A program made the position numbers and the translations under genes. From NCBI GenBank assembly GCA_035325995.1, contig DAOKYU010000029.1, positions 1-7,640 on the forward strand: a stretch of DNA of 7,640 nt, given 5' to 3'. Positions 4,097 to 7,640 of this stretch are shown piece by piece. Each line of letters opens with the position of its first letter. Position 1 is the first letter of the stretch. This stretch comes from Thermodesulfobacteriota bacterium. GTDB taxonomy: Bacteria; Desulfobacterota_D; UBA1144; Nemesobacterales; UBA2774. Under the pieces are notes generated by a model. That model searched no databases. It had not been told where the DNA came from and worked only from the letters and a program-made list of their open reading frames with translations.

Positions 4097-5089
4097 ATGC
4101 GAAATTACGTCACAATTTTGCTCCTTGTAATTGCGGTGGCCGTGCTGCCGCTTGCGCTTTCGTGCAGGAGGCCGACCGAGGAGGAGGCCGGAAACGCCGA
4201 TTCGAAGTCGGAGACTGTAACCGGCGAAACCACCCCTGCGCACGAGCCTGCGCCTGAAGAGACCATGGAACCCGAGGAGACCGCCGAACCCGAAGAGACG
4301 GCCGGGCCGGAGGCTACCTCCGCTCCCGAGGCAGACGGCGGCGAATCCGCCGGCGCGGGAGAAGAGGCCGGGAAGGACGAAGACAAGGCCGAGATTCCGC
4401 CCTCGGACAAGGACCCGGACCTGAAGACGATACTCTCGCGCTACTACGACGCGATCGGCGGCCCGGCGAAGTGGGAGAAGGTCGAGACGATGAAGTACAC
4501 GGGCAAGATGAATTCCATGGGCAAGGTTTTCACGACCGCCATAGTCTACAAGCGCCCCGACAAATGCCGCATAGATTTCAGCCTCGGACACATTTACTTT
4601 ATACAGTCCTTCGACGGCAAGGAGGCATGGAAGTTTAACCCGACGGACGGCAGCAAGCCCGCGGTCCTGGAAGGGGACGACGCGAAGGACCTCATCGAGA
4701 CGTGCGACTTCGACGGCCCGCTTATCGACCACGTGGCCAAGGGGCACAAGATCGAATACCTCGGCCGTGAGAGCGTGGACGGGCGCGAAGGGTTTAAGCT
4801 GAAAGTGACGAACAAGACCGGCAGCGTTGATTATTACTACCTCGATACGGAGACCTACTTGCCGTATTTCGTCAAGGGCAAGGCTGTGCTGAAGGAGAAG
4901 GAAGTCGATTCGACCACGAAGGTCGACGATTACATCGACACGGGCGGCATAATCATTCCCTATTACTTCGAGTTCGACCTCGACGGGGTGGACGACAACG
5001 AGACGTTCAGGGTTTCGACAGTGGAGCTGAACCCGGAGCTCGACGATACGATATTCACTTTTCCGCGGAAGATAGAGGATTCGTATTGA
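4097..5089 (+). CDS. Lipoprotein with acidic PEETA-rich linker and LolA-like C-terminal domain
   Basis: The protein has 330 residues from the ATG at 4097, which has GAGGGAGA about 8 bases before it; an in-frame TTG at 4025 lacks a ribosome binding site and would hide the signal. The N-terminus is a lipoprotein-type signal: hydrophobic over 5-22 and Cys23 in ALSC, a somewhat irregular lipobox. Residues 24-108 form an acidic, Pro/Glu/Thr/Ala-rich tether with PEET repeats. Residues 109-330 form a LolA/LolB-fold-like domain of the kind annotated as outer membrane lipoprotein-sorting protein, with YYDAIGG (116-122), WEKVETM, RPDKCR, DGKEAW, DGPL, GSVDYYYLDTET and a closing FTFPRK. Genuine LolA carries lipoproteins across the periplasm; for this subfamily the cargo is not established. 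Cys157 and Cys203 are both kept in the paralogue at 6298-7050 and may form a disulfide. It stands alone in its operon as far as seen, with no clear terminator. Confidence 0.8.
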   Translation: MRNYVTILLLVIAVAVLPLALSCRRPTEEEAGNADSKSETVTGETTPAHEPAPEETMEPEETAEPEETAGPEATSAPEADGGESAGAGEEAGKDEDKAEIPPSDKDPDLKTILSRYYDAIGGPAKWEKVETMKYTGKMNSMGKVFTTAIVYKRPDKCRIDFSLGHIYFIQSFDGKEAWKFNPTDGSKPAVLEGDDAKDLIETCDFDGPLIDHVAKGHKIEYLGRESVDGREGFKLKVTNKTGSVDYYYLDTETYLPYFVKGKAVLKEKEVDSTTKVDDYIDTGGIIIPYYFEFDLDGVDDNETFRVSTVELNPELDDTIFTFPRKIEDSY

Positions 5090-5223
5090 GGGAGGGGGAT
5101 GATTTCCTGCTCGTCCACGAGGATATAATCCGTCGTCCTGCCTGACAGGTGTCTTGTCCGGCGCAGCTTTGACGGAGACAGAGTGAAGTCAGAGATTGAT
5201 TTAAGATCTTGCGAAATTCTGTC

Positions 5224-5310
5224 ATTCCCGAGTGCCTTTATCGGGAATCCGGCTTTTCAAAATAAGAAAGGGCAAAAGCAAAGGATGAGATCCTGAATCG
5301 AGTTCAGGAT
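5224..5310. repeat. Two hairpin repeats related to those near 721-790
   Basis: ATTCCCGA (5224-5231) pairs with TCGGGAAT (5241-5248) around 9 bases, and ATCCTGAA (5290-5297) pairs with TTCAGGAT (5303-5310) around 5 bases, the latter followed by GAC. Between them is the ATCGGGAATCC...AAAATAAGAAAGG stretch shared with 721-760. The arms differ from the earlier copy, yet each pairs perfectly with its own partner. Confidence 0.75.
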
Positions 5311-5327
5311 GACTACGACTGCAAATA

Positions 5328-5370
5328 TAAATCCCCCCTATGTTCCCCCCTTTTCCTAGGGGGGGATTTA
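5328..5370. repeat. Near-perfect AAATCCCCCC hairpin
   Basis: TAAATCCCCCCTA (5328-5340) faces TAGGGGGGGATTTA (5357-5370), with one extra G, around a C-rich loop of 16 bases. From memory this AAATCCCCCC...GGGGGGATTT type is a common dispersed palindrome in many bacterial intergenic regions. Confidence 0.75.
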
Positions 5371-5446
5371 AAGGTAAAAGTGAGATACTGAATCGTAGTT
5401 TCCGTCTTCGCTGAAAGCTTCGCCGGACAGGCAGGATGACGGATTA

Positions 5447-5518
5447 AAAGAAGACTGCCGCGGTCGCGGAAGGCGCTTCCTCGCAATGACGGGTTAGCGG
5501 ATAAGTGGCCTGGGGTGG
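5447..5518. repeat. Short GGAAG hairpin before the minus-strand gene end
   Basis: GGAAG (5468-5472) pairs with CTTCC (5476-5480) around GCG, followed by TCGCAATGACGGG. This CGCAATGACGG ending is typical of another common class of intergenic repeat. Read on the minus strand it lies 38 bp after the stop at 5519 but is not followed by a T-run, so I do not call it a terminator. Confidence 0.45.
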
Positions 5519-6286
5519 TTATTTGCCGGGGCTCGATCCGCCGCCGTATTTGAACGTGACTATGTTGCAATCGGGGCAGCGGTAGGCGTGGAGGCGCGGG
5601 CGTTTGAGGATCGATTTCGTGCCGGGGAGTCCGCTCGCGATAGTGGGCATGCCGACGGGGTCGTTCCTGTCGCGCCACGGGATGCCCGCCGAAGAGGGTA
5701 TGTAGCCTTCGGTCATTTCGCCGCCGCAGCGCGGGCAACGCGGCTCGCCCGGCGGAAGGTCGAACCCGGTGGTGAGCTTGACCGGGTTCCCGGGATCGGG
5801 ATCTCGGAACGACCTGTAGACGTGGACCGTGAATCCCGCCGCGAGCAGGAGAAGAGCGCCCGCGACGGCCATCATCGACATGAGGACCGTGCGGCTGGCG
5901 GATAGGCTGTCGGGGAGCGTGCAGACGGACGGGTCGGACGGGAGGTACGATACGACGAGCTTGTCGCGGCGGACGAGGACGTCGTACGTGAGCTTAGAGA
6001 CCGTGAAGGAGCAGTAGGGCGGCTTTTCGCCGACGGGCCTGGGGGCGTCCACCGCGACGATGACGCGGTGGATGTCGGACGGATCGGTGACGCTGGTCCG
6101 GGATAGCCGGCCGTCGTCGCGCTCGACGCCTTTCGTCACGACGACCGCGACGGCCTCGCGGCCTTCGTCGTAGAGGCGCTCGTAGTCGAGGTAGTCGCCG
6201 GCGTAGGAGTAGACCGCCCAGAGGGCGACCCCGGCGAGGAGGAGGATGACGAGTGCCGGGACTATGAGCTCGGATTTATTTTTCAT
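5519..6286 (-). CDS. Two-TM membrane protein, DUF3592-like loop and C-terminal zinc ribbon
   Basis: The protein has 255 residues. TM helix 1 covers about residues 8-29 and TM helix 2 about 133-156. The region between them (30-130) is probably extracytoplasmic and ends in VVSYLPSDPSVC, like the YxPxDP segment of DUF3592-type membrane proteins; it holds Cys92 and Cys122. After TM2 comes a cytoplasmic tail with CPRC (184-187) and CPDC (237-240). The spacing, GEMTEGYIPSS, a following Trp (204) and AYRCPDC fit the DUF6487 kind of small zinc ribbon; residues 210-228 look like an insert compared with what I remember of that family. The four cysteines should bind one zinc ion. The start lies 11 bp after the stop of the LolA-like gene and has no good ribosome binding site, which suggests translational coupling. 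The role is unknown; sensing or scaffolding near the membrane is a guess. Confidence 0.75.
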   Translation of the reverse strand: MKNKSELIVPALVILLLAGVALWAVYSYAGDYLDYERLYDEGREAVAVVVTKGVERDDGRLSRTSVTDPSDIHRVIVAVDAPRPVGEKPPYCSFTVSKLTYDVLVRRDKLVVSYLPSDPSVCTLPDSLSASRTVLMSMMAVAGALLLLAAGFTVHVYRSFRDPDPGNPVKLTTGFDLPPGEPRCPRCGGEMTEGYIPSSAGIPWRDRNDPVGMPTIASGLPGTKSILKRPRLHAYRCPDCNIVTFKYGGGSSPGK

Positions 6287-6297
6287 ATGGCGGCGGG

Positions 6298-7050
6298 CTA
6301 TTTCGCGGGCATCGAGAATATTTTTTCGGCGACGCCGGAGTTGACGACGACGGAGTCCACGCGGAGCTCTTCCGTAGGCGCGCCGTCTTGCTTCGAGAAG
6401 AGGAGGCGAAAGGGGACGTAGAGGCCCGAGACGCTCCGGTAGTCGTCGAAGCGGGTTTTGACGGCGGAGCTTTTGCCGCCGACGTTGAAGACGCCGATTG
6501 CCTGGACGGGGCGGAAGGTTTCAGGGTCGAGGAAGTAGTACTGGACGCTGCCCGAGGGATAATCGACCTTGATTCTGTACGTGTTCAGCTTGCCGACCTC
6601 CTCGCGGCCGTCGAGCGACACCTTTAGATTCTTGTTTTTATAGCCGACGAGTGGGCCTTCGATGTCGCATTTGTCGGCGAGGTAGTCCGTGCGGCCCTTG
6701 TCGAGCTGTACAGGGCCAGGAGTTCCGGAATGCGGGTTCTTTTCCCACGCCGCCCGGCCGTCGTAGGCCTGGACGACGACTTCGCCCCGGATGGTGTATT
6801 CGACGCGGCATTTATCGGGGCGCATGTATTCGGCCGCCGTCGGGATTTTGAGGTCCTGCGTGTGGATGCTGCCTTCCATGACCATCGTGTCGACCTTTTC
6901 CCAGTTTTCGAGTCCGCCTATGGCGTCGTAGTATTTCGCGAGGACTTCGTCGAGCGAGAGGGCCCCGGCTTCGGGCCCGGCGTTTTGCGATATGGCCCCG
7001 GGAGGCGCAATCAGCAGGAATAGCAATGCTGTAATTATAAGGCGTTTCAT
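6298..7050 (-). CDS. Secreted LolA-like protein (paralogue of the lipoprotein at 4097)
   Basis: The protein has 250 residues from the ATG at 7050, with AAAGGAG about 14 bases upstream; an in-frame start at 7128 would add 26 residues in front of the signal peptide and extend into the neighbouring repeat. The signal peptide covers about residues 1-21 (MKRLIITALLFLLIAPPGAIS), with no lipobox cysteine. From residue 31 the domain matches the plus-strand lipoprotein almost throughout: YYDAIGG (40-46), WEKVDTM, RPDKCR, YDGRAAW, DIEGPL, DGRE, GSVQYYFLDPET, FDDY and the closing FSMPAK. It lacks the long acidic linker. Cys81 and Cys128 match Cys157 and Cys203 of the paralogue. It probably binds a lipid or lipoprotein in the periplasm, inferred from the LolA fold. 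It is the first gene of a minus-strand pair with the zinc-ribbon membrane protein. Confidence 0.8.
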   Translation of the reverse strand: MKRLIITALLFLLIAPPGAISQNAGPEAGALSLDEVLAKYYDAIGGLENWEKVDTMVMEGSIHTQDLKIPTAAEYMRPDKCRVEYTIRGEVVVQAYDGRAAWEKNPHSGTPGPVQLDKGRTDYLADKCDIEGPLVGYKNKNLKVSLDGREEVGKLNTYRIKVDYPSGSVQYYFLDPETFRPVQAIGVFNVGGKSSAVKTRFDDYRSVSGLYVPFRLLFSKQDGAPTEELRVDSVVVNSGVAEKIFSMPAK

Positions 7051-7093
7051 GTGCGGCCGTGTGCTCCTTTTTGTCTTTTTCGTGATTGGGAAA

Positions 7094-7121
7094 AGGATAA
7101 AGTATGTGGAGGGAAAGGCAA
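7094..7121 (-). promoter_or_regulatory. Weak promoter candidate for the LolA-like/zinc-ribbon pair
   Basis: On the minus strand TTGCCT (7116-7121) and TATCCT (7094-7099) are 16 bp apart, each four of six matches to consensus. The likely transcript start is near 7087, about 37 bases before the ATG. The -35 box abuts the first R1 repeat unit of the right-hand array. Confidence 0.35.
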
Positions 7122-7640
7122 AGGACACACGTATGTGTGTTTCTCGACGTAGCGCGTTCGGAGGCTATAGTGCATGAAGTGCGTCAGGCGATAGTAGGAA
7201 GGCTACTGAGCTTCGAGCTGGTAGAAGCTGCAGGGCCGGTGATAGTGGGAAATTCTGTAGTAGCTGGCAAGTGGTGTGCAGGTGTTTTCTACTTTTCCTT
7301 GATGAAAAGTAGCACACACGAAGTGTGTTTTACGACGTAGGATGTTCCGAGACTATAACCACGTGAAGCGCGTCTGATGATAATGGCAACGACGCTGCTA
7401 CTTCGAATGTCAGCGGACACAGTCCGCCGGGCCGGGGACACGTAGTGTCATTTTCGGCATAGTGCAGGAGATGCCGAGGCCACCTGAAGCGCGGCAGGTG
7501 GCAGTGGCAAACCGCTGCCACTTCGATTGTTTACTGCTATGGGTCTCCAGTGGCTGAAGGGGAAGTTCTGAGCTAACAGGTAAGGATGGTGCAAGTGTTT
7601 TCTACTTTTGCCTGACCACACACGCATGTGTGATTTACGG
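7122..7640 (+). repeat. R1 array, three full units and the start of a fourth
   Basis: Unit one starts with H1 CACAC-GTAT-GTGTG near 7126-7139 and CGACGTAGC, and ends in a long linker with the hairpin CTACTTTT (7289-7296)/AAAAGTAG (7305-7312). Unit two starts with ACACAC-GAA-GTGTGT (7314-7328) and has H4 GCGGAC (7413-7418)/GTCCGC (7422-7427). Unit three starts with GACAC-GTA-GTGTC near 7438. It shows H2 CCACCTG (7480-7486)/CAGGTGG (7495-7501) and H3 GTGGCAG (7498-7504)/CTGCCAC (7515-7521), which overlap and so exclude each other. A linker and a fourth H1 (ACACAC-GC-ATGTGTG) run to the window edge. There is no gene in this stretch. Confidence 0.8.

Larger units (their letters stand above)
5126..5446. 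repeat. Segment bounded by inverted repeats (MITE-like mosaic)
   Basis: The outer arms are 5126-5144 and 5428-5446, 19 bp with one mismatch as inverted copies (TAATCCGTCGTCCTGCCTG on the left). The similarity continues inward (GTCCGGCG, AGCTTT, GACGGA) after an 11-base insertion in the left arm. The interior of about 220 bp holds further hairpins at 5224-5310 and 5328-5370. There is no open frame with a start signal. It could be a non-autonomous element or a chance nest of common intergenic repeats; no clear target-site duplication was seen. Confidence 0.5.

Noticed and set aside
4031..4747. Minus-strand open frame of 238 residues opposite the lipoprotein gene
   Set aside because: Antisense shadow of a GC-rich gene; the plus-strand frame has the start signal, lipoprotein signal and family motifs.

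Overview
The window looks like a chromosomal segment of an uncultured, moderately GC-rich Gram-negative bacterium. The reasons are Sec signal peptides, a lipoprotein signal, two LolA/LolB-fold-like envelope proteins, sigma70-type promoter hexamers and GGAGG-type ribosome binding sites. Many short palindromic intergenic repeats give it the look of a deltaproteobacterial or candidate-phylum metagenome contig, but no marker gene fixes the lineage. There is no rRNA, tRNA, CRISPR array, transposase, phage gene or defence gene.

Layout. (i) 1-600: a copy of a structured repeat (here called R1) runs into the 3' end of a minus-strand gene for a secreted four-cysteine protein. (ii) 601-1058: hairpin repeats and a second R1 copy, then a palindromic site in front of a two-gene operon. 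(iii) 1059-1951: the operon encodes a very acidic, tyrosine-rich secreted protein and a small secreted protein with a CxxxC motif, and ends in a clear terminator. (iv) 1952-3226: about 1.3 kb without a convincing gene, mostly an R1 array with other hairpin repeats. (v) 3202-3265: an exceptionally strong terminator with an overlapping alternative hairpin and no visible gene upstream. (vi) 3404-3795: a near-consensus promoter and a muconolactone-isomerase-like gene. (vii) 3796-5089: a spacer with 12-G and 8-G tracts, then a lipoprotein with a PEETA-rich linker and a LolA-like domain. (viii) 5090-5518: a mosaic of inverted repeats. (ix) 5519-7050: a minus-strand pair, a secreted paralogue of that LolA-like protein and a two-TM protein with a zinc ribbon. 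(x) 7121-7640: a second R1 array, cut by the window end.

All but one of the predicted proteins appear to go to the envelope or beyond it. The two LolA-like proteins are clear paralogues that keep the same cysteine pair; one is tethered by lipid through a long acidic linker and the other is apparently soluble. The most unusual content is not a gene. It is the R1 family, about 110-140 bp long, whose copies differ in sequence but keep the same helices through compensatory changes, which points to selection or mobilisation as a folded DNA or RNA. Whether R1 is new cannot be settled without database searches.
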